From contig JAKSBX010000039.1 of assembly GCA_022360905.1 (NCBI GenBank), positions 1-33,391 on the forward strand: 33,391 nucleotides of DNA, read 5' to 3'. The notes under the pieces were generated by a model. That model saw only the letters and a list, made by a program, of their open reading frames with translations. It did not search any database and was not told the DNA's origin. Source of the DNA: Chromatiales bacterium. Lineage in GTDB: Bacteria > Pseudomonadota > Gammaproteobacteria > Chromatiales > Chromatiaceae. Position numbers and translations under genes: made by a program. This document shows positions 8,811 through 16,691 of the stretch, piece by piece; the stretch's first letter is position 1; every line of letters begins with the position of its first letter.

Positions 8811-9146
8811 ATGAACGAGCCGCTTGATCCTCGCCCATCCGAAGAGGAAGACACTTCGCTGACGGCCAATGCCCTCAAGGCGATGGCACATCCCTTAAGA
8901 TGGAAAATACTCTGCTCCCTCGGGGAAAACGAACTCTCTGTCGGGGAGATTGTGGAACGCACCGGTACCTCTCAGAGCAATATATCCCAACATCTGGAGC
9001 AGTTGCGTAACAAAAATATCGTCGTCTCCCGCAAAGAGGCGAACCGGATCTACTACCGGATCCGCAATCACCAGTTGCTCGAGCTGATCGGCATCATGCG
9101 CAACGTGCTGTGCCCGGCAAATCTTGATGACCGCTACCCAAGATAG
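8811..9146 (+). CDS. ArsR-family repressor with SqrR/BigR/YgaV-like cysteine pair
   Basis: This 111-aa winged-helix protein starts two bases after the REC-PAS stop, with a strong AAGGAG site overlapping the end of that gene. The ArsR fold is clear: ALKAMAHPLRWKILCSL at 21-37, recognition helix SQSNISQHLEQLR near 54-66, and the wing RKEANRIYYRIR near 74-85. It lacks the ELCVCDL metal site of ArsR/SmtB. It has exactly two cysteines, C35 and C101, 66 residues apart. That is the spacing of the persulfide-sensing pair in SqrR (C41/C107) and BigR (C42/C108), where sulfane sulfur makes a polysulfide bridge and releases DNA. I infer a thiol or persulfide sensor; redox sensing in general is the alternative. 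Its targets are unknown. Co-transcription with a phosphorelay is unusual. Confidence 0.88.
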   Translation: MNEPLDPRPSEEEDTSLTANALKAMAHPLRWKILCSLGENELSVGEIVERTGTSQSNISQHLEQLRNKNIVVSRKEANRIYYRIRNHQLLELIGIMRNVLCPANLDDRYPR

Positions 9147-9160
9147 CAGGCGAGACTGAA

Positions 9161-9364
9161 ATGGACGAACAGATCGTTGAGCTGGAGAGCCGAATTGCCT
9201 TTCAGGATGAGGCGATCCACTCCCTCAGTGAAACCGTTGCCCTGCAGCAGGAAAAAATTGACGGCTTAACCGCCGCGGTTGAAGCACTCAAAGAGAAACT
9301 GAAGGCCCTGGAGCCCTCGCCTCTACAATCTACAGAAACCGAGCCGCCGCCACCGCACTATTGA
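9161..9364 (+). CDS. slyX: SlyX family protein
   Basis: This 67-aa protein is almost entirely a two-part coiled coil (MDEQIVELESRIAFQDEAIH, then heptads up to about residue 50) with a proline-rich end PPPPHY, which is the hallmark of SlyX. It starts 14 bp after the ArsR stop, on the same strand, and is probably the last gene of that operon. SlyX was named in E. coli for its place next to slyD; its biochemical role is unknown. The length is typical. There is no strong ribosome site. Confidence 0.9.
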   Translation: MDEQIVELESRIAFQDEAIHSLSETVALQQEKIDGLTAAVEALKEKLKALEPSPLQSTETEPPPPHY

Positions 9365-9554
9365 TTCGGTAACCAAGGACCGGAAAGATCCGTTTGAAGG
9401 TAACAAGAGGTTGCCTGTAAACCATCTCCACGACGCTTCATCGAGCTGTCTATACCGATCCCGGATCGTACCGAATAACCTTTGTAAAAACCTCAGATGT
9501 CGGTCTACAAATTAGCCTATAGAATTAATCAACTGCTCCAACTCAGGGTAACTC

Positions 9555-10499
9555 ATGGCCAAGAAAGGTCACTACTCATTAATGATTCATGGCGGCGCCG
9601 GAACGCTGGACAGAGTCAAAGAGCCTGAAACCGCCGCCCGATATCTACAGAGTATTCGTCGTATTCTGGAACATGGGCGGGCCGTGCTTGAACTGGGCGG
9701 ATCCGCGCTGCAGACCGTAGAGACCTGTGCATCTCTGCTCGAGGATGACCCGCTCTTCAATGCCGGCTGCGGTTCGGTTCTGAATGAATTCGGCAAGGTC
9801 GAGATGGATGCGGCGATTATGGACGGCCGTGACCTCTCTGCCGGCGCAGTGGCTGCTGTGCAGAATATCGCCAATCCCATCCAACTCGCCCGCCAAGTGA
9901 TGGCAAAAAGCGAGCATGTGATGCTGATTGCCGAGGGCGCCATGCGTTTTGCGGATCGATGCGGCATAGAACGGCAGCCAGACAACTATTTCTACACACC
10001 GGACCGGGTGGCCCAGCTCGAGCAGGCCCGACAGAAACACAGAATCATGCTCGATCACGATGCTAATGATGCGGATGGTGAAACAGAGAAATATGGCACC
10101 ATTGGTGCGGTCGCCAGGGATCGGGAGGGCAATCTAGCCGCCGCTACTTCCACTGGCGGTATGGTCAATAAACGTATGGGGCGTGTCGGTGACTCACCCA
10201 TCCTTGGCGCGGGGGTCTATGCCGACAACGAAACCTGCGCCGTCTCGGCGACCGGCTATGGCGAAGATTTCATGCGCACCCTGATCGGCAAAACGATCTC
10301 TGATTTCATGCTGATGAAAGCGATGGATGGCACACAGGCCACGGCAGCCGGCATCGATTATCTCAAGCGCAAGGTTCAGGGCAGAGGTGGGGTGATCGTG
10401 GTCGACAAAAACGGCCAATGCAGCCGTGGCTTGACCAGCAAAAAGATGATCCATGGCTGGATCGAAATGTGTGGTGAATCCATGGCCGGGTATTATTAA
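9555..10499 (+). CDS. iaaA: Isoaspartyl peptidase / type III L-asparaginase (Ntn hydrolase)
   Basis: The 314-aa precursor belongs to the plant-type asparaginase family, which hydrolyses isoaspartyl dipeptides and L-asparagine. It self-cleaves in front of a threonine that becomes the nucleophile. The signature EKYGTIGAVARD places this Thr at residue 182, giving an alpha chain of 181 and a beta chain of 133 residues. The substrate-site motifs GNLAAATSTGGM and GRVGDSPILGAGVYAD follow, and FNAGCGSVLNEFG lies in the alpha chain. The N terminus has no signal peptide (MAKKGHYSLMIHGGAGT), so it is cytoplasmic. The ATG at 9555 is preceded by CAGGG. It stands alone between slyX and the cytochrome c peroxidase gene and probably serves nitrogen recovery or repair-peptide turnover. 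Confidence 0.93.
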   Translation: MAKKGHYSLMIHGGAGTLDRVKEPETAARYLQSIRRILEHGRAVLELGGSALQTVETCASLLEDDPLFNAGCGSVLNEFGKVEMDAAIMDGRDLSAGAVAAVQNIANPIQLARQVMAKSEHVMLIAEGAMRFADRCGIERQPDNYFYTPDRVAQLEQARQKHRIMLDHDANDADGETEKYGTIGAVARDREGNLAAATSTGGMVNKRMGRVGDSPILGAGVYADNETCAVSATGYGEDFMRTLIGKTISDFMLMKAMDGTQATAAGIDYLKRKVQGRGGVIVVDKNGQCSRGLTSKKMIHGWIEMCGESMAGYY

Positions 10500-10585
10500 C
10501 CCACTCAAGATTTAATCGCTAAATGACTATGGAGTGTGATCAATCCCACAATATTGTCATGGTTATGCGATTTAGCCGGCAACTC

Positions 10586-10599
10586 TTGATCAAGATCAA
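10586..10599 (+). promoter_or_regulatory. FNR/ANR box, perfect consensus
   Basis: TTGATCAAGATCAA matches the FNR consensus TTGAT-N4-ATCAA at all ten defined positions. It lies 72 bp before the ATG of the cytochrome c peroxidase. If the box is at -41.5, transcription would start near 10634, with TACACC (10622-10627) as a weak -10, the usual weakness of a class II FNR promoter. Anaerobic or low-oxygen activation of the peroxidase is inferred, as known for ANR/FNR control of bacterial cytochrome c peroxidases. CRP sites can look similar but have the TGTGA half-site, which is absent. Confidence 0.75.
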
Positions 10600-10670
10600 A
10601 TCCTAATTCTTCACGCCCCATTACACCTATCTGTGCAATCCAGAGATTAATCCCGATTCGAGGTGGATCT

Positions 10671-11837
10671 ATGACAAGATGGGACAGCTTGTGTGTACTA
10701 TGTCTGACTGTAGCAATCACGGCCTGTGGCGGTGGTGGTGGTGGCGGAGACAGCACCGACACGGACAACAACACCAACCAGAACAGCCAGGTGACCCTGG
10801 AGGCGCTGGGAAGAAAACTCTTCTTCGATACCAACCTCTCAAGTGGCAGCAACCAAGCCTGTGCCACTTGTCACGATCCGGATAGCGGTTTTGCCGACCC
10901 AAGGGTCACCGTGGACGCTCCGGTTTCTGAAGGTTCCGTGGGGGGGACCTTTGGCGATCGCAATGCACCAACCGCAGCTTATGCCGCCTTTACACCCTCA
11001 TTCACAACGGTTGCAGCAGCAGCACAGACCCCGGAGACCGACTCAAAATATGAGGGTGGACAGTTTCTCGACGGCCGTGCCCTCGACCTGGTGACCCAGG
11101 CCAAAGGGCCATTCCTGAATCCACTGGAGATGAATAACGCTTCTGCGGAAGAGGTGGTTGGTAAAGTTCAGAATTCAGACTATGCCCACGAGTTCACGGC
11201 ACTCTTCGGTGAAGATGCTTTCAGCGATACCGACACGGCCTACCACAATATCGCCACGGCGATCGCCGCCTTTGAGAGCTCCGACGAGGTCAACCCCTTC
11301 AGTTCGAAATTCGATGCCTACCTGAATGGAGACTACACCTTCAATGCATCGGAACAGCGTGGCTTCGACCTCTTCCAGGATGCCAACAAATCCAAATGCG
11401 CCAATTGCCACCCCCTGGGCACAACCTCAGAGGAGTCTCTGTTCACCAATTTCCGCTATTACAACATCGGCACGCCGAGTAACCCGCAAAATCCCGCCAA
11501 CATTGCAGACAGCGGGTTTGTCGATGAAGGATTGGGCGCCAGTAGCGCCATTGAGAGTGGGGATGAGGCGGCGGAACGGGGTAAATTCAGGGTCCCGACA
11601 CTGCGCAACGTAGAATTGACTGCACCCTATATGCACAATGGGGTCTACGAAACACTGGAAGAGGTAGTCCTGCACTACGATATTCAAGTGGCCAATCTGT
11701 TCATCACCCCGGAAGTGAATGATCCGAATATCGCCGCGGAGATGAATGCCGGCACCTTCGAGGGCCTGAACCTCAGCGATCAGGAGCGTGCAGACCTGGT
11801 CAATTTCATGCTTACCCTGACGGATGGCTATTTTTAG
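10671..11837 (+). CDS. Di-haem cytochrome c peroxidase family lipoprotein
   Basis: The 388-aa protein has a lipoprotein signal (CLTVAITAC, lipidated Cys 19) followed by a run of seven glycines and a Thr/Asn/Asp-rich linker, so it is anchored and periplasmic. Two c-type haem motifs are present: CATCH at 64-68 and CANCH at 243-247. GDRNAPTAAYAAF, GPFLNPLEM and the late MHNGVYETLEEVVLHYD are typical of the CcpA/MauG family. It should reduce H2O2 to water with electrons from a small cytochrome c or copper protein, although some relatives oxidise other substrates. GAGGTGG lies before the ATG. The FNR box upstream implies induction when oxygen is low. The haem-flanking sequences look intact; I did not map the distal haem ligand. 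Confidence 0.92.
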   Translation: MTRWDSLCVLCLTVAITACGGGGGGGDSTDTDNNTNQNSQVTLEALGRKLFFDTNLSSGSNQACATCHDPDSGFADPRVTVDAPVSEGSVGGTFGDRNAPTAAYAAFTPSFTTVAAAAQTPETDSKYEGGQFLDGRALDLVTQAKGPFLNPLEMNNASAEEVVGKVQNSDYAHEFTALFGEDAFSDTDTAYHNIATAIAAFESSDEVNPFSSKFDAYLNGDYTFNASEQRGFDLFQDANKSKCANCHPLGTTSEESLFTNFRYYNIGTPSNPQNPANIADSGFVDEGLGASSAIESGDEAAERGKFRVPTLRNVELTAPYMHNGVYETLEEVVLHYDIQVANLFITPEVNDPNIAAEMNAGTFEGLNLSDQERADLVNFMLTLTDGYF

Positions 11838-11867
11838 GTCGGCGAGCCGTGTTTTCTTGAGGGGCAT

Positions 11868-11904
11868 ACCAGGGCTTGTAAACAAAAATCGAGTCGGCCC
11901 TGGT
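11868..11904. terminator. Inverted repeat between convergent genes
   Basis: ACCAGGGC (11868-11875) and GCCCTGGT (11897-11904) form a perfect 8-bp stem with a 21-nt loop in the 108-bp gap between the convergent peroxidase and DUF454 genes. A bidirectional terminator role is possible, but neither side has a clear T-run, so confidence is low. Confidence 0.3.
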
Positions 11905-11945
11905 TCCCCTAAATAAGAACAGGTTGGATGTGGGGTTAATCACCC

Positions 11946-12395
11946 CTACTCCGCCTTCAACTCCTGAGCTTGCTGGGAAAGTGTAGGTTCCGGGCGCTGC
12001 CAGAGCCAGATGGCGACCAGGGTCAGAATCAGCAGCACGGCCAGTGAAATCTGCCACCCTGGACTGCCGAATAACTGAAAAAGGAGAAAACCGAGACTCA
12101 TACCCAGCACAGCCATCCATTTCCCCATGCGTGAAATCTGTCCATAGGTGATAAAAAGGTAGACCGGCTGGCCAAACCTGGGGTGCGCCAGAATGCGCTT
12201 TGTCAGATGCGGCGCACTTCGGGACCAGCACCAGACCGCACCGATCCAAAAAATGGTGGTCGGAAGCAAGGGCAGCACCACGCCAACCGCACCAAGTAGA
12301 AACAGCCCCCAGCCGGCAGCCTGCATCCAGACTCTCGACACGGGATGCCTAATTACTTCGCTGTTCTCCGCCTCTTTAATTTCACTCATAGACAT
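11946..12395 (-). CDS. DUF454 (YbaN-like) inner-membrane protein
   Basis: About 149 aa. After a soluble N terminus (MSMSEIKEAENSEVIRH) come the family signature GVVLPLLPTTIFWIGAVWCWSRSAP, here split around one helix, and two C-terminal membrane segments (MAVLGMSLGFLLFQLF and ISLAVLLILTLVAIWLW). DUF454 proteins are small inner-membrane proteins of unknown function. The signature normally reads LPTTPF and is LPTTIF here. The start is uncertain: the frame opens with a GTG at 12419, and ATGs occur at 12395 and 12389; I prefer an ATG because the extension is atypical. It is convergent with the peroxidase gene and has no operon partner. Confidence 0.85.
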   Translation of the reverse strand: MSMSEIKEAENSEVIRHPVSRVWMQAAGWGLFLLGAVGVVLPLLPTTIFWIGAVWCWSRSAPHLTKRILAHPRFGQPVYLFITYGQISRMGKWMAVLGMSLGFLLFQLFGSPGWQISLAVLLILTLVAIWLWQRPEPTLSQQAQELKAE

Positions 12396-12872
12396 ATCCA
12401 AAAACCAATCCCCAAACACATAGATATCCCAAGCAGAATTGTAAGATTTTATCTATAGACCATGGTGACTAGTATATAGTTTGCTGCGATCCACTACTGT
12501 ACCTAGCATAGACAGCGGTTACCCATTGATACAATCAACAGTTTCAATTAGTGCGATAGTTTTAGCAAATTGAACACAACACAAATCTGATGACCGAAGA
12601 ACAATGACCATAGTCAATCGCGTGCCAAGAATCAGGATATGAATACCGTTAAAGAAGGTGTGGAAAAAAGGAGGATACTACCTAGCACCGACCAATGACA
12701 GCACAAAAGCTGCTAAAGCCGAGCAATGTGGGGCTAATACCCACGAGTAAGCCGGTGACAAAATAAATGGCCGGCCTGAAAAACCAAGGCCGGCCCAAGT
12801 GTAGGTCTGTTGAGATAGTAAGCGCTCAGGAGGCGCAATTTATTATCATATAGGCCAATAAGCCGTATGACT
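12396..12872. other. Intergenic region with hairpin-rich stretch
   Basis: No convincing gene. On the plus strand 12686-12756 can fold into a three-way form: an outer stem CACCG/CGGTG enclosing CAGC-ACAAAA-GCTG and GTGGG-GCTAATA-CCCAC. Two tiny frames overlapping by ATGA (12639-12698, 19 codons; 12695-12766, 23 codons) run through it; the second has an AAAGGAGG about 20 nt upstream, which is too far. Function is unknown. The terminator of the VPLPA-CTERM gene lies at 12769-12795. Confidence 0.35.
12769..12795 (-). terminator. Rho-independent terminator of the VPLPA-CTERM gene
   Basis: GGCCGGCCT and AGGCCGGCC make a perfect 9-bp GC-rich stem around a 9-nt loop. Read on the minus strand, the stem is followed by ATTTATTTTG, a fair U-tract. 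It lies 78 bp after the minus-strand gene that ends at 12873. Confidence 0.65.
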
Positions 12873-13346
12873 TTATAAAGTTCGCCTTCTGCTATAGGTG
12901 ACAAAACCGATCAGTGCAGCCCCAAACAGCCAAGCAGCCGCCGGAAGCGGTACCGCACTCATGGTTAAATCGTAATCAGATGCAATCTTAGGATCCAGCG
13001 CATTCAATGCAAATCCCGACAGGGTAAAAATATAGTCCCCCGCACCTAACATGAAGGTCTCTGAAAACACAGTACCGAGGTGGAACTGCTCGTTGGTCGT
13101 TATGTTCGTCAACAGCAGGTCATCCTGAAACATACCTTCATGGGTTCCTGCAATGTTAATCTCCAGGGAAGGCACATCGACAGTCAGACTGTAAGAGTCG
13201 AGAAAATTACCAACGGGTTGAGGTGTGGCGTAGGAATCGCCTAGTGCAGAGAAAACACCGGCATCATAGGATGCCGCTTGAACCCCGACTGCAGAGGTCA
13301 TCAGCATCGCCAGCGCAACGATAGAGCGAAACAATAGCTTTTTCAT
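12873..13346 (-). CDS. Exported protein with VPLPA-type PEP-CTERM sorting signal
   Basis: The 157-aa protein has a signal peptide (MKKLLFRSIVALAMLMTSA, cleavage near VQA-AS at residue 24), a beta-rich body without cysteines, and a C-terminal tripartite sorting signal: VPLPAAAWLFGAALIGF, a hydrophobic helix, then YSRRR. This is the VPLPA variant of PEP-CTERM, recognised by an exosortase that removes the tail and moves the protein to the surface or matrix. Two ATGs are close together; AAGGAT sits 9 nt before the second (13346) and directly abuts the first, so the second is chosen. A hairpin TCGGCTCCAGCCGA lies in its leader. It is monocistronic with its own terminator. No exosortase gene is in the window. 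The body has no recognised domain. Confidence 0.85.
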   Translation of the reverse strand: MKKLLFRSIVALAMLMTSAVGVQAASYDAGVFSALGDSYATPQPVGNFLDSYSLTVDVPSLEINIAGTHEGMFQDDLLLTNITTNEQFHLGTVFSETFMLGAGDYIFTLSGFALNALDPKIASDYDLTMSAVPLPAAAWLFGAALIGFVTYSRRRTL

Positions 13347-13624
13347 AATTTTCATCCTTAATAGCGTTAGAGGTTCCGATCACTCCTAACGAATCGGCTC
13401 CAGCCGAGTAAAAAGCTAACACCAAAACATCGTTCACAACAAAAGCCGAGTGCTTAAAATTAGAACTATTTACAAAAATTTCACATATCGTTGACAGTCT
13501 GCGTCACATGAACATTGTAATATTTATTGCGCCCAGTCACACAATCCTGGTTTTTGAGTTAACGCAACGCCATAACAAACGATACAACTTCACATCCAAG
13601 CTGATTTAGATCCGCCTGGGGAGG
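13347..13624. other. Intergenic region, leader of the VPLPA-CTERM gene
   Basis: AT-rich region expected to hold the promoter of the minus-strand VPLPA-CTERM gene. Apart from the small palindrome TCGGCTCCAGCCGA near 13394-13407, I see no gene, repeat or confident promoter. Confidence 0.4.
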
Positions 13625-13888
13625 TCAATCGCCGCGATACAGTTCAACATCCATCTTAGGCGGCATCTGCAGGTGAAAACCCTGTGTTGCCAGGTTCTGC
13701 ATGACCACACTAACCTCTTCCCTTGCCAGCTTCCGCGTACTGTTCAGGGTCAGCTCCATGACTTTTTCCGGTGAGCCGAATTTTTTCATAAGCAGATCAG
13801 GCACATTGGAAAAATCCCCTTCTACGGGAACATAGAGATACATCTCCTCCTTTTTCGGGCTGCGGTAGATCCAACAATTCATTTCCAT
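13625..13888 (-). CDS. ycgL: YcgL domain protein
   Basis: The 87-aa protein matches the YcgL family along its whole length: CWIYRSPKKEEMYLYV near the N terminus, then DFSNVPDLLMKKFGSPEKVM, and the end QGFHLQMPP. It is a small gammaproteobacterial alpha/beta domain, often next to rnd in enterobacteria; its function is unsettled. GGAGA stands 7 nt before the ATG at 13888; a second ATG two codons later is possible. It begins 14 bp after the glgP stop on the same strand and is probably co-transcribed with it. Confidence 0.88.
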   Translation of the reverse strand: MEMNCWIYRSPKKEEMYLYVPVEGDFSNVPDLLMKKFGSPEKVMELTLNSTRKLAREEVSVVMQNLATQGFHLQMPPKMDVELYRGD

Positions 13889-13902
13889 TGGCTGGTCTCC
13901 AC

Positions 13903-16410
13903 TTACTGGCCATTGATTGCCGGTGCCGGAGCAACGGTCAATTTCCAGATATCCCGGTTATATTCGGCAATTGTTCGGTCGGTGGAGAAGCGCCCACATC
14001 TGGCGCTGTTGATAATGCTCATACGAGTCCATAAGGCCTGATCACGATAGGCCTGAGAAGCCTGCTCTTGCGCATCGATATAGCTGCGAAAATCTGCTGC
14101 CGTCATCCAATGATCGTAAGGACTTCGAATCGACTCTACGATCTCATCGAAAATTCCAGGTTCAAACTGGTTGAAGTAACCACTCTCCAGGAGTTTCATA
14201 ACCCTTTTAAAGTCATCATCATTTTCAATGATATCGTTCGGTGCATAATGGCTGCGCTTAATCTCAACCTCATCACTGGTCAGCCCAAACAGAAAGAAAT
14301 TGTCTTCCCCAACCTCTTCCAGAATTTCAATATTCGCACCGTCGAGCGTACCGATGGTCACAGCGCCATTCATCATGAACTTCATATTACCGGTACCGGA
14401 TGCCTCTTTACCGGCCGTTGAAATCTGTTCTGATAAGTCGGTGCCAGGTGCAATCACTTCCATGGCAGTAACCCGGTAGTTCGGCAGAAAGGCCACTTTC
14501 AGCAGCCCACCGACCTTCTCATCCCGATTGATCACACGGGCAACACTGTTGATCAGCTTGATGATGAGTTTGGCCATCTGGTAACCGGGAGCGGCCTTAC
14601 CTCCAATCAACACGCAACGGGGTGTCCAGTTTTCTGTATCACCAGCCCGGATACGGCAGTAGAGATGGATCACGTGCAGTATGTTCAGCAACTGCCGTTT
14701 GTATTCATGGATTCGCTTAACCTGAACATCGAACATGGCTTCAGGATCGAAATCCACATCGCAATCGATCTTCACCAAATTAGCCAGATGTTGTTTATTT
14801 TCAAGCTTGACTTGTCGCCATTTCTTTTGAAAAGCACGATCATCGGCGAGTGACTGCAGCTGCTCCAATTTTTGCAGATCTGAAATCCAACCATTGCCTA
14901 CCTGCTCATCAATCAACTGACGTAAACCGCTGTTCGAGGCCGCCAACCAGCGACGGGGCGTGACACCATTGGTCTTGTTGTTGAATCGCTCCGGCCAGAG
15001 CTCATAAAAGTCCTGAAATAAACCCTGCTTCAGCAGTTCGGTGTGGAGCGCGGCTACACCATTGATCGAAAAACTGCCGACAATCGCAAGATAGGCCATC
15101 CTGACCATCGGCTCAGTACCCTCTTCGATGATCGACATACGCCGCAAACGATCTGTATCACCTGGCCAATGCAGCGCCACGTCACCCAGGAATCTGGCAT
15201 TGATTTCGTAAATAATCTCCAATAACCGGGGCAGCAAACAGTCAAACAGCTTGACCGACCAACGCTCGAGTGCTTCCGGCAGCAGAGTATGGTTGGTATA
15301 GGCCATGGTTTTGGATGTGATTTCCCAGGCCTTATCCCAGGAGAGCCCCTGCTCATCCATTAACTGCCTCATCAGCTCAGCCACCGAGACACTGGGATGG
15401 GTGTCATTCAGCTGAAAGCAGTTTTTCTCTGCGAAATCACTGAAATCGGAATGGTGCTCGTTCCACTCCCGAATAACGTCTTTGATACTGGCTGAGGCTA
15501 AAAAGTACTGTTGACGCAGACGCAGTTCTTTACCATTTTCACTGGCATCGTTCGGATAGAGCACCATAGTGATGTGCTCCGCATCGTTCTTCGCCTCGAC
15601 AGATTCAGTGTAACTGCCCGCATTGAACTCATCCAGATTGAACTCATCGGTTGCAGCCGCCTTCCAAAGACGCAGGGTATTCACCGTGCCATTTCGATAG
15701 CCGGGAACCGGCAGGTCGTAAGGCACCGCAAGAACATCCTGAGTATCCACCCAGCGGACTCTACCGTTGATATGTTCGGTACGTCCGCAAAACTTGATCA
15801 GTTGGGTATATTCAGGACGCTCCAGTTCCCAGGGGTTGCCATCCCTCAGCCAATGGTCGGGATCCTCGATCTGCTGACCATTGGCGATATGCTGTCGAAA
15901 CATGCCATATTCATAACGTAATCCATAACCACGAACCGGCAGCTGCAGGGTTGCACAACTGTCGAGAAAACAGGCCGCTAAACGCCCCAGACCGCCATTG
16001 CCCAATCCCGCATCCGGTTCACTCTCTCTGATATGGTCCAGATCGATACCAAGCTCCATGAACGCCTGGTTGACTTCACTACTGATATCCAGGTTCAAAA
16101 TGGCGTTGCTCAGTGTCCGCCCCATGAGAAACTCGAGCGAGAGGTAGAAGGTGCGTTTGCAATCGGTTTCTTCGTAGTACGAACGGGTCAGTTTCCATCG
16201 CTCAATCAACCGGTCACGAATCGTCAGCGCAAGTGCCTTATAGGGGTAGTGGCTCGAAGTACAGTGATCATCTCTGCCTAGGGTGTGGGCAAAGTAACGA
16301 CGAAAATCAAATGAGATCGCCTCGGAGTCCATGCCTAGCGGAGGCAAGGGAGCCAAGGGGTTACAGATATGCTCTACTCTTTTATTGGAGCCGGCTTGCT
16401 CTTTCGACAT
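13903..16410 (-). CDS. glgP: Glycogen/alpha-glucan phosphorylase
   Basis: The 835-aa enzyme releases glucose-1-phosphate from storage glucan, using pyridoxal phosphate. The PLP lysine is K677 in EASGTGNMKFMMNGA. Other family landmarks are LGNGGLGRLAACFLDS (near residue 140), RGYGLRYEYGMFRQ, NDTHPSVSVAELMR and the glucan/PLP-site run TIGTLDGANIEILEEVG. The length is normal for GT35. The frame also opens at a TTG (16416), but ATG 16410 has AGGA 8 nt upstream and is preferred. No other glycogen gene (glgA, glgB, glgC, glgX) is adjacent. ycgL follows closely downstream. The enzyme is cytoplasmic and indicates that the organism stores and mobilises glycogen. Confidence 0.96.
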   Translation of the reverse strand: MSKEQAGSNKRVEHICNPLAPLPPLGMDSEAISFDFRRYFAHTLGRDDHCTSSHYPYKALALTIRDRLIERWKLTRSYYEETDCKRTFYLSLEFLMGRTLSNAILNLDISSEVNQAFMELGIDLDHIRESEPDAGLGNGGLGRLAACFLDSCATLQLPVRGYGLRYEYGMFRQHIANGQQIEDPDHWLRDGNPWELERPEYTQLIKFCGRTEHINGRVRWVDTQDVLAVPYDLPVPGYRNGTVNTLRLWKAAATDEFNLDEFNAGSYTESVEAKNDAEHITMVLYPNDASENGKELRLRQQYFLASASIKDVIREWNEHHSDFSDFAEKNCFQLNDTHPSVSVAELMRQLMDEQGLSWDKAWEITSKTMAYTNHTLLPEALERWSVKLFDCLLPRLLEIIYEINARFLGDVALHWPGDTDRLRRMSIIEEGTEPMVRMAYLAIVGSFSINGVAALHTELLKQGLFQDFYELWPERFNNKTNGVTPRRWLAASNSGLRQLIDEQVGNGWISDLQKLEQLQSLADDRAFQKKWRQVKLENKQHLANLVKIDCDVDFDPEAMFDVQVKRIHEYKRQLLNILHVIHLYCRIRAGDTENWTPRCVLIGGKAAPGYQMAKLIIKLINSVARVINRDEKVGGLLKVAFLPNYRVTAMEVIAPGTDLSEQISTAGKEASGTGNMKFMMNGAVTIGTLDGANIEILEEVGEDNFFLFGLTSDEVEIKRSHYAPNDIIENDDDFKRVMKLLESGYFNQFEPGIFDEIVESIRSPYDHWMTAADFRSYIDAQEQASQAYRDQALWTRMSIINSARCGRFSTDRTIAEYNRDIWKLTVAPAPAINGQ

Positions 16411-16412
16411 GG

Positions 16413-16691
16413 TCAATGTCCTGTTCTCTCACTCAGGTTGAGTTGTGTTGCGGGTGTGTCAGTATTGGCTAAATAATACACAGTCCCCAGCCACACACCT
16501 GAATCGGGATCGGTATAAAAGTAAAACCCTACTGGGTTGTCGGGGGATTTTAAACAATCAAACTCACGAGTTACACTGGCCAGGCAGAAAAAGATCGAAT
16601 CCCATTGACCACTGAAACATTTCGGTAAAGCCCCTAACCGGTTGTTTCGCAGTTCATTTAGCTTCAAACCCGGCAGCGTCTGGAGCGCCAC
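16413..16691 (-). CDS. Doubtful small ORF upstream of glgP
   Basis: A 92-codon frame with a GTG start ends three bases before the glgP ATG. Its middle (SPDNPVGFYFYTDPDSGVW) reads like a soluble domain, but there is no ribosome site, I recognise no family, and it may be a chance frame in the glgP leader. Confidence 0.22.
   Translation of the reverse strand: MALQTLPGLKLNELRNNRLGALPKCFSGQWDSIFFCLASVTREFDCLKSPDNPVGFYFYTDPDSGVWLGTVYYLANTDTPATQLNLSERTGH

Noticed and set aside
10586-10599. CRP site reading of the box before the peroxidase
   Set aside because: The TGTGA half-sites needed by CRP are absent, whereas both FNR half-sites are perfect.
12686-12766. c-di-GMP-I (GEMM) riboswitch
   Set aside because: It has AAAGCC and CTAA fragments and a multi-stem fold, but the conserved P2 with GNRA loop and the GGGCAAACC and GACGCAAAGCC core are missing, and no plus-strand gene follows.
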